A stretch of 64,000 nucleotides of DNA from AWTP1-13 sp963797005. Lineage in GTDB: Bacteria > Pseudomonadota > Alphaproteobacteria > Rhizobiales > Hyphomicrobiaceae. Shown piece after piece: positions 53,429 to 63,140 of this stretch. The DNA lies in contig CAWCOF010000004.1 in assembly GCA_963797005.1 (NCBI GenBank), positions 134,407 to 198,406 on the forward strand. The letters are read 5' to 3'. A program made the translations under genes and the position numbers. Under the pieces are notes generated by a model. It made no database searches, had not been told where the DNA came from, and saw nothing but the letters and a program-made list of their open reading frames with translations. Each line of letters starts with the position of its first letter. Positions within the stretch are counted from its first letter, which is position 1.

Positions 53429-54202
53429 ATGGCTCCGCCCCCCGACCATTTCCTCCACGTCAAGGCGCACCTCCCGCACGTAGAGCCCGGCCAGACCATC
53501 GGCCTGCTCGGCGGCTCGTTCAACCCTCCGCATGCGGCGCACCGCATGGTCACGGAGACGGCGCTCAAACGTCTCAGCCTCGACAAGGTCTGGTGGATCG
53601 TCACGCCGGGCAATCCCCTGAAGCGGCGCTCGGATCTCGCCCCTATCGGCGAGCGGCTCATGGCCTGCCGGGCGCTTGCCAACAGCCGCCGGATCGAGGT
53701 CACCGATTTCGAGACGAGCCTGCCCGCCGCCTACACCTATTCGACCCTGGCGTTTCTCAGGTCGCGCAATCCGCTGGTGCGCTTCGTGTGGATCATGGGT
53801 GCCGACAACCTGGCCGAGATGGAGAAGTGGTACCGCTGGCGCGAGATCTTCGGGCTGTTTCCGATCGCCGTCGTCGACCGCCCCGGCTGGCGGCTGAAGG
53901 CGCTCGCCTCCAAGCCGGCACGGGCCTATGCCAGCCGGCGGGTGCCGGAGGCCGACGCCAAGTTGCTGGCCCACACCCCGCCTCCGGCATGGACCTTCCT
54001 GACCGGGCCGCTGTCCCCGGTGTCCTCGACAGCCCTGCGGGCAAAGGCGAAGCGGCGCAACGACATCGTGGCAAAAAAGGCACAGCCGCCGACTGAGCTT
54101 CCCTGGCGCAGGCCGAAAAACGCAGTGCCGCCGGCAGCCGAACCCCCGTCGGCCCCTGACACCGGCCACGTTGCCGAGGCCGCGCCCGCCCAAGGCTCTT
54201 GA
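53429..54202 (+). CDS. nadD: nicotinate-nucleotide adenylyltransferase
   Basis: A 257-residue NadD. GLLGGSFNPPHAAH (residues 28-41) is the nucleotidyltransferase GSFNPxHxGH motif, WWIVTPGNPLKRRS binds nicotinate, and SSTALRAKAK is the ISSTxIR-type motif. It makes deamido-NAD from nicotinate mononucleotide and ATP. The last 50 residues are a Pro/Ala-rich extension not needed for activity. It is the first of nadD-rsfS-rlmH. The usual upstream neighbours obgE, proB and proA are not in this window. Confidence 0.93.
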   Translation: MAPPPDHFLHVKAHLPHVEPGQTIGLLGGSFNPPHAAHRMVTETALKRLSLDKVWWIVTPGNPLKRRSDLAPIGERLMACRALANSRRIEVTDFETSLPAAYTYSTLAFLRSRNPLVRFVWIMGADNLAEMEKWYRWREIFGLFPIAVVDRPGWRLKALASKPARAYASRRVPEADAKLLAHTPPPAWTFLTGPLSPVSSTALRAKAKRRNDIVAKKAQPPTELPWRRPKNAVPPAAEPPSAPDTGHVAEAAPAQGS

Positions 54203-54349
54203 AACCGGCCGGTGCGAGAGCTTATCTTTCGAAGGCGTGCCTTCCGAATCGAGTTGGAGTTCACCACAGCGTCCCGGGCCTACGCGTCCGTTTGGCCCCC
54301 GGGCGCGCCCGCTCAATGGGTTAGATGACGAAAGGACGACCAGCACAAT

Positions 54350-54763
54350 ATGCCGACCGCACTTGAGGGTGCTCGCAAGAGCGCGCCTCCGCCCGAACTC
54401 GTGCCAGGGCACAGCTCGGAAGCTCTTCTCGGTCTCATCGCTGCTTGGCTGGACGAAGCCAAGGCGGAGAAGGTGGTGACGATCGACATCAAGAGGAAAT
54501 CCTCCATCGGCGACTACATGGTGATCGCCTCGGGCCGGTCGGACCGGCACGTGGGAGCGGTCGCCGCCCAGCTCGTGCGCAAGCTCAAGGAGGCGGGGTA
54601 TGGCCGCGTACGCATGGAAGGCCAGCCGCAGTGCGATTGGGTACTGATCGACAGCGGCGACATCATCGTGCACGTGTTCCGGCCCGAGGTGCGCGAGTTC
54701 TATAATCTCGAGAAGATGTGGGCCGCCGAGCGCCCGAGCCCGAGCGACTCCACTACCCACTGA
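54350..54763 (+). CDS. rsfS: ribosomal silencing factor RsfS
   Basis: A 137-residue RsfS. The core runs from AWLDEAKAEKVVTIDIKRKSSIGDYMVIASGRSDRHV through GQPQCDWVLIDSGDIIVHVFRPEVREFYNLEKMW. It binds ribosomal protein uL14 and blocks subunit joining when nutrients are scarce. About 25 N-terminal residues precede the core and could be dispensable. Its neighbours nadD and rlmH are the conserved context. Confidence 0.94.
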   Translation: MPTALEGARKSAPPPELVPGHSSEALLGLIAAWLDEAKAEKVVTIDIKRKSSIGDYMVIASGRSDRHVGAVAAQLVRKLKEAGYGRVRMEGQPQCDWVLIDSGDIIVHVFRPEVREFYNLEKMWAAERPSPSDSTTH

Positions 54764-54828
54764 GCCGGGTGCGCGGCCTCGGTGTCGAGCCGGTCAGGCC
54801 CCGCCATCGCGGGGCCCGCGGAGGTCGC

Positions 54829-55311
54829 ATGCGCCTCATCATCGCCGCGGTCGGCCGCCTCAAGGATGGCGCCGAGCGCGAGCTCTACATCAAATACCGC
54901 GACCGGTTCGAGGCGGCCGGCAAGCGGCTCGGGATCCACCCCGTGGTCTGGCATGAGACGGCAGAGAGCCGCGCGTCGGCCGCGCCCGCGCGGCGCGCCG
55001 AGGAAGTTGCGGCCCTGCTCAAGCTCGTGCGCGATGCCGACTTCGTGATTGCGCTCGACGAGCGCGGGCAGATGCTGTCGAGCGAGGCATTCGCCAAGCT
55101 CATCGGCAAGGTCCGTGACAATGGTGCGAAGACGGCCGCGATCGTGATCGGCGGTGCGGACGGGCTTGGCGCGGACGTCACCGCCAAAGCCAACGCGAAA
55201 GTGTCCTTCGGTGCCATAACTCTGCCGCACCAGCTCGCGCGCATCGTCCTGGCCGAGCAGCTCTATCGCGCGGCTGCCATCCTGGCCGGGCATCCTTATC
55301 ATCGTGCCTAG
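54829..55311 (+). CDS. rlmH: 23S rRNA pseudouridine-1915 N3-methyltransferase RlmH
   Basis: A 160-residue SPOUT methyltransferase. MRLIIAAVGRLKDGAERELYIKYRDRF starts the protein; IVIGGADGLG forms the knotted SAM site and LPHQLARIVLAEQLYRAAAILAGHPYHR is the conserved C-terminus. It methylates pseudouridine 1915 of 23S rRNA. The ATG at 54829 follows GGAGGTCGC. It ends the nadD-rsfS-rlmH group. Confidence 0.95.
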   Translation: MRLIIAAVGRLKDGAERELYIKYRDRFEAAGKRLGIHPVVWHETAESRASAAPARRAEEVAALLKLVRDADFVIALDERGQMLSSEAFAKLIGKVRDNGAKTAAIVIGGADGLGADVTAKANAKVSFGAITLPHQLARIVLAEQLYRAAAILAGHPYHRA

Positions 55312-55419
55312 TGTGGTGATTCACAAATGCCGGCTAACTTCGCGCGAGGCGCGAACGAAGATCATACTGCAAAACAATGAGTTCGATCGGCTCGTTGCAG
55401 GCAACCGGATGGTGGGCCC

Positions 55420-56553
55420 ATGAAAGACGTGACGCCGGAGACTGCGGCCGCCCAGGCGGGCGGCGCCATCGACGAGACGACGGGCGCGCTCGTCCCGCCG
55501 ATCCATCTGTCGACCACCTATCTGCGCGACCCGGACAACCAGTATACCCGCGGCTACTGCTACGGCCGCCCCGACAACCCGAACGTCCGTCAGGTCGAGG
55601 ATGTGCTTATGCGGCTGGAAGGCGGCGCCGCCGGCCTGGTGCTGGCCTCCGGCATGACGGCGGCGACCACGGCGATGCTGGCCATCGAGCGGCCGGCGCA
55701 CGTCGTCGCCCCGAAGGTCATGTACTGGGGCCTGCGCAAGTGGCTGCAGGACGAGGCGCCCGGCCTCGGGCTCGAGACTACGTTCGTCGATGCCGACGAC
55801 GCGGCGGCGATCGGGCCGGCCATTCGCCCCGGCGAGACCCGGCTCGTGTGGGTCGAGACGCCGGCCAATCCTGTGTGGAGCATCACCGACATCGCCGAAG
55901 CGGCAAGGCTCGCCCACGGCGCGGGTGCGCTGCTCGGCGTCGATTCCACGGTGCCGACGCCGGTTCTCTCCCGCCCGCTCGCGCTGGGCGCCGACGTGGT
56001 CATGCATTCGGCGACCAAGTATCTGGGCGGCCATTCCGACGTGATCGCAGGCGCGCTCGTCTTCGCCCGTCAGGATACCTACTTCGAGCGGGCCCAGCGC
56101 TTGCGCGCGACGCTCGGCGGCATCCTCGGGCCGTTCGAGGCCGCGCTGCTGCTCAGGGGCATGCGTACCTTGCACGTGCGCGTGCGCCACCAGTGCGCCT
56201 CCGCCATGACGATTGCCCGCCACTTCGCCAAGCATCCGCGCATCGCGGCGGTGCTCTATCCCGGTCTCGAGACGCACGCCGGTCACGCGCTTGCCGCGCG
56301 CCAGATGCAGGGCGGCTTCGGCGGCATGCTGTCGGTGCGGGTGAAGGCCGGCGAGACCGCGGCCATCGCCGCCGCGGCGAAGCTCGAGGTATGGAAGCGC
56401 GCCACGTCGCTGGGCGGCGTGGAAAGCCTGATCGAGCATCGCGCCAGCATCGAGGGGCCGGGCTCTCCATGCCCGCCGGATCTGTTGAGACTATCCGTAG
56501 GGCTTGAAAGCGTCGACGACCTGATCGCCGACCTCGAGCAGGCGATCGCATGA
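55420..56553 (+). CDS. Cys/Met-metabolism PLP-dependent enzyme (cystathionine lyase/synthase type)
   Basis: A 377-residue fold type I PLP enzyme. The start ALVPPIHLSTTYLRD, GYCYGRPDNPNVRQVEDVL and LASGMTAATTAML are typical; the PLP lysine lies in HSATKYLGGHSD near residue 205, and TSLGGVESLIEHR closes the active site. Members act as cystathionine gamma-synthase, beta- or gamma-lyase, or related enzymes; sequence alone does not say which. It lies 108 bp after rlmH on the same strand and is probably separately transcribed. Confidence 0.9.
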   Translation: MKDVTPETAAAQAGGAIDETTGALVPPIHLSTTYLRDPDNQYTRGYCYGRPDNPNVRQVEDVLMRLEGGAAGLVLASGMTAATTAMLAIERPAHVVAPKVMYWGLRKWLQDEAPGLGLETTFVDADDAAAIGPAIRPGETRLVWVETPANPVWSITDIAEAARLAHGAGALLGVDSTVPTPVLSRPLALGADVVMHSATKYLGGHSDVIAGALVFARQDTYFERAQRLRATLGGILGPFEAALLLRGMRTLHVRVRHQCASAMTIARHFAKHPRIAAVLYPGLETHAGHALAARQMQGGFGGMLSVRVKAGETAAIAAAAKLEVWKRATSLGGVESLIEHRASIEGPGSPCPPDLLRLSVGLESVDDLIADLEQAIA

Positions 56554-56639
56554 CGCGGCGGCATGGGTGCGGCGCCAAGAAAGGGCATGACCGGGCGTAA
56601 GCTTGAGCGTAGCGTGGCAAAATGGGAAAAGCCTGAGCC

Positions 56640-57014
56640 ATGGACCACGCCGATCTCACCGGGCAGACGATCCTCCTCGTGGAGGAGCAAGCCATCGTCG
56701 CCCTGGATCTCGAGAGCGCCCTGAAGGATGCCGGCGCGAAGGTCGTCATCGCACGCAATGCCGCCGAGGCGCTCGCCTCAATCGGGCAGGTTGCCTTCAC
56801 GTCGGCGGTGCTCGACCTGCGTCCGTCCTCGGACGATCACCGGACGATCGCCCGCGCGCTCAAGAAGCGCGGCGTGCCTTTCATCTTTCACGCCACCCAC
56901 CAGCCCGAGGACGTGACGACGCTGCGCGGCGCGCCGGTGTTCCAGAAGCCGGCTCGCGCGCAGGATATCGTGCCGATGCTGGCGGCCCTCCTGAAGACGC
57001 AGAAACGTCCCTAG
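56640..57014 (+). CDS. stand-alone response-regulator receiver protein
   Basis: A 124-residue receiver domain with no output domain. TILLVEEQAIVALDLES gives the acidic pair (Glu-Glu instead of the more usual Asp-Asp or Glu-Asp), SAVLDLRPS holds the phospho-accepting Asp, FIFHATHQ the switch Thr, and PVFQKPARA the conserved Lys-Pro. Single-domain receivers act as phosphate relays or bind other proteins. No histidine kinase gene is adjacent. Confidence 0.85.
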   Translation: MDHADLTGQTILLVEEQAIVALDLESALKDAGAKVVIARNAAEALASIGQVAFTSAVLDLRPSSDDHRTIARALKKRGVPFIFHATHQPEDVTTLRGAPVFQKPARAQDIVPMLAALLKTQKRP

Positions 57015-57041
57015 GCGGAGACGCGCGGTCCCTCCCTCTCG

Positions 57042-57599
57042 TTATGCCACGCTCGATCGCAGCTTCAACTCGATCCGGACGATGAGCGCGACGGGTGCCT
57101 CTTTGTCTGCGTCGCCGAGGCCCCGCTCGAACATCGGCTGCAATATGACCGAAGCGTTCGTGTCGCCGGTCAGCGGTGTCGCCAGCCCGGCGCGCATCGT
57201 CGCGTCCGCCGAATAGGTCTGCGCCAGCATGCCCGGCGTCACCGCGCTCGACCGTGCTTGCTTGACGAGCAGCATCACGACGCCCTTGTCGAACAGCGCC
57301 TCGACCTGGCCGGCACCCTGCAGCGTGCCGATGTAGGTCTCTTCCGTGCCGTTGATGCCCGGCCTGAACTTGCAAGCGACCTTGCGGGCCTGCGCAACGG
57401 CGCGCGCCTGTGCGGGCGCGACTGAATCCCCCACCGCCTGAGGGGCGATGACGGAGCAGGTGACCTCGCCGACGGCGAACGGCCTTGCCCGTGCGGCCGC
57501 GTCAACGGTGCTGTCCAACGCCCAGCATGACGATGCAATTCCGGTCAGGAGCAACAAGCCCGACGAGATCAGTAGCTGTCTTGTGCGAACAGGAGGCAT
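57042..57599 (-). CDS. DUF992-family exported protein
   Basis: A 185-residue protein from ATG 57599 with a hydrophobic signal segment (LLISSGLLLLTGIASSCWA). VGEVTCSVIAPQ, KVACKFRPGINGTEETYIGTLQGAG and the following GVVMLLV match the DUF992 family of small periplasmic proteins of Hyphomicrobiales; the paired cysteines are conserved. The function is unknown. A start at 57620 is also possible. The gene is convergent with the receiver gene. Confidence 0.75.
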   Translation of the reverse strand: MPPVRTRQLLISSGLLLLTGIASSCWALDSTVDAAARARPFAVGEVTCSVIAPQAVGDSVAPAQARAVAQARKVACKFRPGINGTEETYIGTLQGAGQVEALFDKGVVMLLVKQARSSAVTPGMLAQTYSADATMRAGLATPLTGDTNASVILQPMFERGLGDADKEAPVALIVRIELKLRSSVA

Positions 57600-57842
57600 C
57601 GCGGAAGCACTCCTTTCCATCTATCTGCCAAAGCAAAAATCGTTCCGCTGCACCCGCGATTGTCGCCGATGCGCGCAAGGGTAACGAAACGCCCGGCAGA
57701 CCGTTCCCCGTATGCCTTGAACTTTGCTTTCGGAACCGTTGCGGGGCAGGGATTTCAGGCGCTTGCAGGGCGACCAGGCGGATCGGGAGAGTGACCCGCG
57801 AGTTGGGATCGGCCCAGCATCGGCTCTATGCGCGTGTGAAGA

Positions 57843-59516
57843 TCAGTTCGCGCCTTCCAGCAGCCGCCGCGCGATCACCTGCGCCTGGATCTCGGCGGCG
57901 CCCTCGAAGATGTTGAGGATGCGCGCGTCGCACAGCACGCGGCTCACCGGATATTCCAGCGCGAAGCCGTTGCCGCCGTGGATCTGCAGCGCGTTGTCGG
58001 CATTGGTCCAGGCGATGCGCGCCGCCAGCAGCTTGGCCATGCCCGCCTCCAGGTCGCAGCGCCGTCCCTGGTCCTTCTCGCGCGCGGCGAAGTAGGTGAG
58101 CTGGCGCGCGACCATGGTCTCGACCGCCATCATCACGATCTTGTTGGCGACGCGCGGGAAGGCATAGATCGCCTTGCCGAACTGGTTGCGCTCCAGCGCG
58201 TACTTGAGGGCAAGGTCCATGGCCGACTGGGCGACGCCGATGGCGCGCGCCGCCGTCTGGATGCGCGCCGCCTCGAAGGTCGTCATCAGCTGCTTGAAGC
58301 CCTGGCCTTCGACGCCGCCGAGAAGCTGCCCCACCGGCACCTCGAAGCCGTCGAAGGAGATGTCGAACTCCTTCATGCCGCGATAGCCCAGCACCTCGAT
58401 CTCGCCGCCCGACATGCCTTTCGCCGGGAACGGATCGGCGTCGGTGCCGCGCGGCTTCTCGGCGAGCAGCATGGAAAGGCCCTTGTAGCCGGGCTCGTTG
58501 GCATCGGTGCGCACCAGCAAGGTCATCAGGTCGGCGCGCACCGGATGCGTGATCCAGGTCTTCTGCCCCGTCACCTTGTAGACCTCGCCCTCCTTCACAG
58601 CGCGCGTCTTCAGCGAAGCGAGATCCGAGCCGGTGTTGGGCTCGGTGAACACCGCGGTGGGCAGAATCTCGCCCGAGGCGATCCTGGGCAGGTACTTCTC
58701 TTGCTGCTCCTTCGTGCCGCTGCCGAGGATAAGCTCGGCGGCGATCTCGGAGCGCGTGCCGAGCGAGCCGACGCCGATGTAGCCGCGGGAGAGCTCCTCG
58801 GAGACGACGCACATCGCCTCCTTGCCGAGCCCGAGCCCGCCGAACGCTTCGGGGAGCGTCAGCGCGAACACGCCGAGCTCGGAGAGCTTGCCCAGCACCT
58901 CGGCCGGTATGTATTCGTTCTTCAAGTGCCACTCGTGCGCGTGCGGCAGCACTTCGGCTTCCGCGAAGCGGCGCATCTGGGTGCGCATCTCGGACAGCGT
59001 CTCGTCGAGGCCCGTGTCGCCGAAGGTGGTGACGGCGGGCTGCGCGGCGATCAGCTCGGCAAGCCGCGCCTTGAGGCCGTCGGCGGTGCCGGCCTCGATC
59101 AGATCGCCGACCTGGTCCTCGTAGCGGCGGATCTCGGTCCGGGAGACGCCGAGCGCGGTCAGCCGCACCGTCTCGTTCTGGCTCATCGGAATGCCGGCGC
59201 CGAGCTGGGCGAGGTATTCGCCGAACGCCGCGGTCAGCAGCAGCCGCTCCAGCTCCGTCCATCTGTGATCGGCTTCCAGCCGGCGCGCCCAGCCGAGCAT
59301 CTGGCGCAGCGACTCCACGTAGGTGGCGACCCAGGCGAGGCCGTGCGCTGCGGCTTGCGTGGCGTCGCGGTCGGCCGCGCCCTCGACGGTCTTGCGCACG
59401 GCAGACTTGGCGAGCTGCAACAACCTCTCGGCTGCCGACACCGCTTCCGCGCATTGCTCGAGCAGATGGGCCTCTTGAGCCGCCTCCAACTTGTCCCTCA
59501 GGGTTGCCGTGGTCAT
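57843..59516 (-). CDS. acyl-CoA dehydrogenase
   Basis: A 557-residue acyl-CoA dehydrogenase with a helical extension of about 150 residues before the catalytic core. FTEPNTGSDLASLKTRAV binds FAD, VTGQKTWITHPVRADLM follows, and the catalytic Glu is in NIFEGAAEIQAQVIARRLL near the C-terminus. NALQIHGGNGFALEYPVSR is also conserved. It oxidises an acyl-CoA and passes electrons to ETF; the acyl group is unknown. The start at 59516 (MTTATLRDKLEA) follows GGAAGGCGGA. No other fatty-acid gene is nearby. Confidence 0.9.
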   Translation of the reverse strand: MTTATLRDKLEAAQEAHLLEQCAEAVSAAERLLQLAKSAVRKTVEGAADRDATQAAAHGLAWVATYVESLRQMLGWARRLEADHRWTELERLLLTAAFGEYLAQLGAGIPMSQNETVRLTALGVSRTEIRRYEDQVGDLIEAGTADGLKARLAELIAAQPAVTTFGDTGLDETLSEMRTQMRRFAEAEVLPHAHEWHLKNEYIPAEVLGKLSELGVFALTLPEAFGGLGLGKEAMCVVSEELSRGYIGVGSLGTRSEIAAELILGSGTKEQQEKYLPRIASGEILPTAVFTEPNTGSDLASLKTRAVKEGEVYKVTGQKTWITHPVRADLMTLLVRTDANEPGYKGLSMLLAEKPRGTDADPFPAKGMSGGEIEVLGYRGMKEFDISFDGFEVPVGQLLGGVEGQGFKQLMTTFEAARIQTAARAIGVAQSAMDLALKYALERNQFGKAIYAFPRVANKIVMMAVETMVARQLTYFAAREKDQGRRCDLEAGMAKLLAARIAWTNADNALQIHGGNGFALEYPVSRVLCDARILNIFEGAAEIQAQVIARRLLEGAN

Positions 59517-59657
59517 GGGATCCGCCTTCCCGGAGAACCCGGGGTTGCCGCGCACGTTCGTGCTGCACTGCACAATAACGTGACCGCCGGTTTCTGCAAT
59601 GGGCAGGGTGCAGCGATCGTGCGAACTGTCGGCGGACAGGGGGGGCGAGGGCTAGGC

Positions 59658-60881
59658 TCAATCGCCCAGCAGCGCCCTGCGGAAGCGGCGCAGGTTGCCG
59701 TCGCGCTGGGTCGTGCGCCGCCGCTCCTCGATCTGGTCGGACTTCAGGATCGCGACCTCCGCCTCCTCGATATCGGCGCCAAGCGGGAAGGAGATCTCCC
59801 CTGCGTCTTCGACCCCTGTCGAGTTCATATCCTGGCGATGGTGCCGTCGCGCCCCGCGAGCCAGGGAGGTCGCGTGCAACGAAGGTGACGCTTGCCTCTT
59901 CGGCTGCGGCGCCGTCATCGGCACCGCTGTCATCGTCACCGCCGTCGTCCTCGGCGCTGTTGTCCAGCGTTGCCTCGTCGCGTGCGCGTCTCCTCGCCAC
60001 CATCCATGGCAGATCGGCAGGACGCTCGCTCTTTATCTTCCTCGCATCGCGTGCCGGGGGAGCCGTCGCGGCCGCCTCGGGCTCCGCCGGCTCCATCGGG
60101 GCGATCACGGATTCGACGTCGGGCTCGGCCATAGCCTTCGCCTCGGCCACAGGCTCAGTCTCGGGCTCTGCCGCCGCCACGATCTCAACCTCGGCTTCAG
60201 TCTCGACGGCAGGGGGCACAGCTTCTTCAGGCTCAGTATCAGCCTCATCCGCGGCGCCGACCCGGGCGTCGGGCTCAGCTTCTGTCACGATCTCGACTGC
60301 CGCCTCAGGCCCCGCCCCGGGCGGCCTCCTCGACTGGAACCTCAGGCTCCACCTGCGCGGGCTCCTCGGCAGCGACTGCGCTCAGGCGCGCTCGCTGCTT
60401 GGGCGGGGTGCGGCGCCGCCGTCTCCGCCGCGCCGCTCGCGGATGCCCGCGTGGACGCGCGGTCGCCGCCGGGGGACGCTCGCAGAATGAGCTTGGCAAT
60501 GCCTTGTGACAGGTCCGCGAGGCTCACGACTTCCTTCGGCGAGCTGCTGCTCGTCAGCGGGAGCGGCGGCAGCGACAGGCCCAGGCCCCTGGGGGGCTGC
60601 GGGTCGACATCCGCTTCGGTCCTGTCCAGGGCCTCGATGGCGTCATCGACCTGCTTCCACGCGCGGAAGGTGGGATTGGCAAGCAGGAGCAACTCGAGCC
60701 GTGCGTCGCGCGCATGGCGCTCCTCGCCGGAATCGTCGTCGCCTTGCGCGTGGCACAGTCTCAGCGCCTGCCAGTTCTTGTCGGCGCCAAGCATGGCTTC
60801 GAGCCGCGCGCGCCGCGCCTCCAGCGCGGCGCGGTCTTTCGGTGTCCCGGATTTGGCCACAAATCTACTCCGCCAGCCCAC
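59658..60881 (-). pseudogene. acidic Ala/Glu-rich protein of unknown function, frameshifted
   Basis: A protein of about 400 residues spread over three minus-strand frames. VAKSGTPKDRAALEARRARLEAMLG and NWQALRLCHAQGDDDSGEERHARDARLELLLL start at 60881 (GTG). PKQRARLSAVAAEEPAQVEPEVP near 60400 is in a second frame. A long Glu/Ala/Pro repeat (EAEVEIVAAAEPETEPVAEA) leads to KIKSERPADLPWMVARRRARDEATLDNS in a third. The end, AEVAILKSDQIEERRRTTQRDGNLRRFRRALLGD, reaches 59658. The frames join in sensible order, so single-base indels are likely. No known family. It is divergent from the YihY-type gene. Confidence 0.55.
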
Positions 60882-61075
60882 TCATCGAGGTTTTTCAATG
60901 CACCACGCCATTGTGCGCACTTTGCGACGCAAGCGCACCAAATATCCAGCAGGAAAGTATATGCGATCTGCGGAAAATGCCGCGCTCGACGTTGCCCGCC
61001 GGGGCCGCTAAGTTGCCGGGCAATCCCGATAAGCGCATCCTTCGACGAGCACATCCCACGAGAGGCGAGGGACGA

Positions 61076-62011
61076 ATGAACCCGGAGCGGCCGCCGGCGT
61101 TGACGCGCTCGTTCAAGTCCATTCCGCAGGCGCTGTTCGAGCTCTACGCCGACAGTGGGTTCTCGATGGCCGGCGCGGTCGCCTACTCCTTCGTGCTCTC
61201 GCTCTTTCCCTTCTGCATCTTTCTCGGCACCCTCTCGGGCCTGTTCGGCGGCGAGGCTCTGGCCAAGCAGGCGGTCGAGCAGCTGTTCAAGCTGGCCCCG
61301 GCCCCGGTTGCGCAGGCCATCGCGCCCGAGGTGATGGCCGTGATGGGGCAGAGCCGCTTCGGCCTCCTCACCTTCGGCGCCCTCATTGCCGTCTTCTTCG
61401 CCACCAGCGCGATTGAGAGCCTTCGCGCCGCGCTCAACGTGGCCTACCGGGTCAAGGAGCAGAAATCCTACCTGCGCTGCCTGGCGCAGAGCGCGCTCTT
61501 CGTGGTGCTCAGCGCCGTCGGCGCGCTGGTGCTGACCTGGGGCATCGTGGTCGGGCCGGAGGTGGCGGCCCGCTTCAAGCCGAGCTGGCTCCTGTGGCTC
61601 ACCGACAAGAGCTGGGTAGCGTTGTTCGGGCGCTATCTGATCGTGATCGTCTGCATCGGCGCGCTGCTCATCGCCTATCATCTGTGGCTGGCGGCGGGCA
61701 GGCGCGACCTTGCCGACGTGTGGCCCGGCGTGGTGCTCTCGATCGTGCTCTGGCTGGTCGCGGCGCGGCTCTTCTCCTCGTGGCTCACCATCAGCGACTA
61801 TTCGCGCTTCTATGCGGGCCTGACGCAGATCATGAGCGCGCTCGTCTTCTTCCAGGTGTCGGCCATCGTCGTCATCCTCGGCGCCGAGCTGAACCGCGGC
61901 ATCATCGAGGTGAAGCGGCGCCTGTCGGCTGCCGCCGCTCGCCGCGAGGACCCTTCTCCCCCTCGGGAGAAGGTGGCCTTTGCGAAGGGCCGGATGAAAG
62001 CCTTTTGCTAG
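61076..62011 (+). CDS. YihY/BrkB-family inner-membrane protein
   Basis: A 311-residue protein from ATG 61076 with six transmembrane helices. MAGAVAYSFVLSLFPFCIFLGTLSG, a VFFATSAIESLRAALNVAYRV segment, GIVVGPEV and DYSRFYAGLTQIMSALVFFQVSAIVVILGAELNRG match the YihY family (formerly called ribonuclease BN, a wrong assignment). The function is unknown. The basic C-terminal tail ends in KGRMKAFC. It is the last intact gene in the window. Confidence 0.88.
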   Translation: MNPERPPALTRSFKSIPQALFELYADSGFSMAGAVAYSFVLSLFPFCIFLGTLSGLFGGEALAKQAVEQLFKLAPAPVAQAIAPEVMAVMGQSRFGLLTFGALIAVFFATSAIESLRAALNVAYRVKEQKSYLRCLAQSALFVVLSAVGALVLTWGIVVGPEVAARFKPSWLLWLTDKSWVALFGRYLIVIVCIGALLIAYHLWLAAGRRDLADVWPGVVLSIVLWLVAARLFSSWLTISDYSRFYAGLTQIMSALVFFQVSAIVVILGAELNRGIIEVKRRLSAAAARREDPSPPREKVAFAKGRMKAFC

Positions 62012-63140
62012 GGCATACTCAATTGGGCGAACGGCAGAACTGCCCCTCAGAGCGGACGGGCTTGCTGCAATGCGGCGAACGGTGATTTCGTGCCAAAGGA
62101 CGAAATCGCTACCGCGATAGCCCGCTGCGCGGGGTGCCTTGCGGATAGCGTTGCGACCGGGGAGAGCATCGATAGCGGAGAGGGCAGAGCCATCCATTAC
62201 GGTTGGCAGCAGCCAAGTCTTCTTCGAGCGTTGAGCATGAGCTACGATGCTTCGACCGGTCGCGGAGATCGCCAGCCCCAACTTTGTCTGCGACCATGAG
62301 GAACGCTGTCTCGGAAGCAACTCGAGTGCCAGGACGCGCTTCGCGCCGCCGTCGTTCCGTGCACGTCAGCCATTCGTGCTTTGCTGGCCTTCAGCATCGG
62401 TCACGATCCGGCTCACAACTTCCTGTTGAAACGCGCGTGTTGCCATTTTGCTCAAGCCATTGGAGTCACAAGTGACCCCAGAATTACTTTCCCCTATTTA
62501 CTCAAGATCCGTGCCAGCACGCTCGGGTTGTGTCGCGGCCCGCTGGTTCCAGACACGGCGACGGCATCACCGCTTGAGGGCCCCATCAATCTCGTCGCGC
62601 GACGTTCCATCCTCATCAGCGTCGGCGTCCCGATCAAACCCTCGTAGAGCCCGCCGCACCGTAGTCGCGCCACCTCTCGCGATTTCGTCCATTGGCGCTT
62701 TTCGTACGCCTGCCGTCGGCGCGTGCGGATAGGGTCGTCATGCAGGCGTCCGAAAACCTTCACATGAACAGACAGTCCCTGTGGTTGTCGAGCTTTGGCG
62801 ATAGTCTCTTGCGACGGCAACCGCGGGCTGCACTATTGGCGGCGGCTAGGACTAGCACTCACGAACACAAGATCAGTTGGCGGCGAGCACTGGCGAAGCC
62901 GAACTCCACCCATGCATCGCAACATGCTCAGTCGACAGGTTGCAGAAATGGCGCCCGAAGACCCGTTCTGAAACAAGCTCAGTGCGGTCGAGGCACTACC
63001 ACGAAGTCCTCGCCGTGTAAGCCGAACGCGCCGTTGGTGCACGCGAGTGGAGGCAGTCCGAACGCCGGCCGGTCGGCGCCGCGGAGATTAGCGGCAAACC
63101 AAATCAAGCGAGTGGCGCAAATTCAGACTATTCAGGACTT
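62012..63140. other. 1.1-kb region with no recognisable gene
   Basis: Several short ORFs on both strands have no family resemblance, no ribosome site and mixed codon use. GC is lower than in the core genes. I see no IS ends, tRNA or repeat here. It looks like decayed or foreign DNA next to the broken mgtC-like gene. Confidence 0.5.

Noticed and set aside
55309..55375. Possible fourth copy of the CTAGTGT palindrome after rlmH
   Set aside because: CTAGTGTGGTGATTCAC resembles the left end, but there is no matching right end or long stem; kept out of the family.
57978..59888. 636-codon open frame antisense to the acyl-CoA dehydrogenase
   Set aside because: A shadow of a gene with complete catalytic motifs on the other strand.
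62494..62820. 108-codon minus-strand ORF in the terminal gene-poor region
   Set aside because: No family resemblance, no ribosome site, and codon use unlike the core genes.
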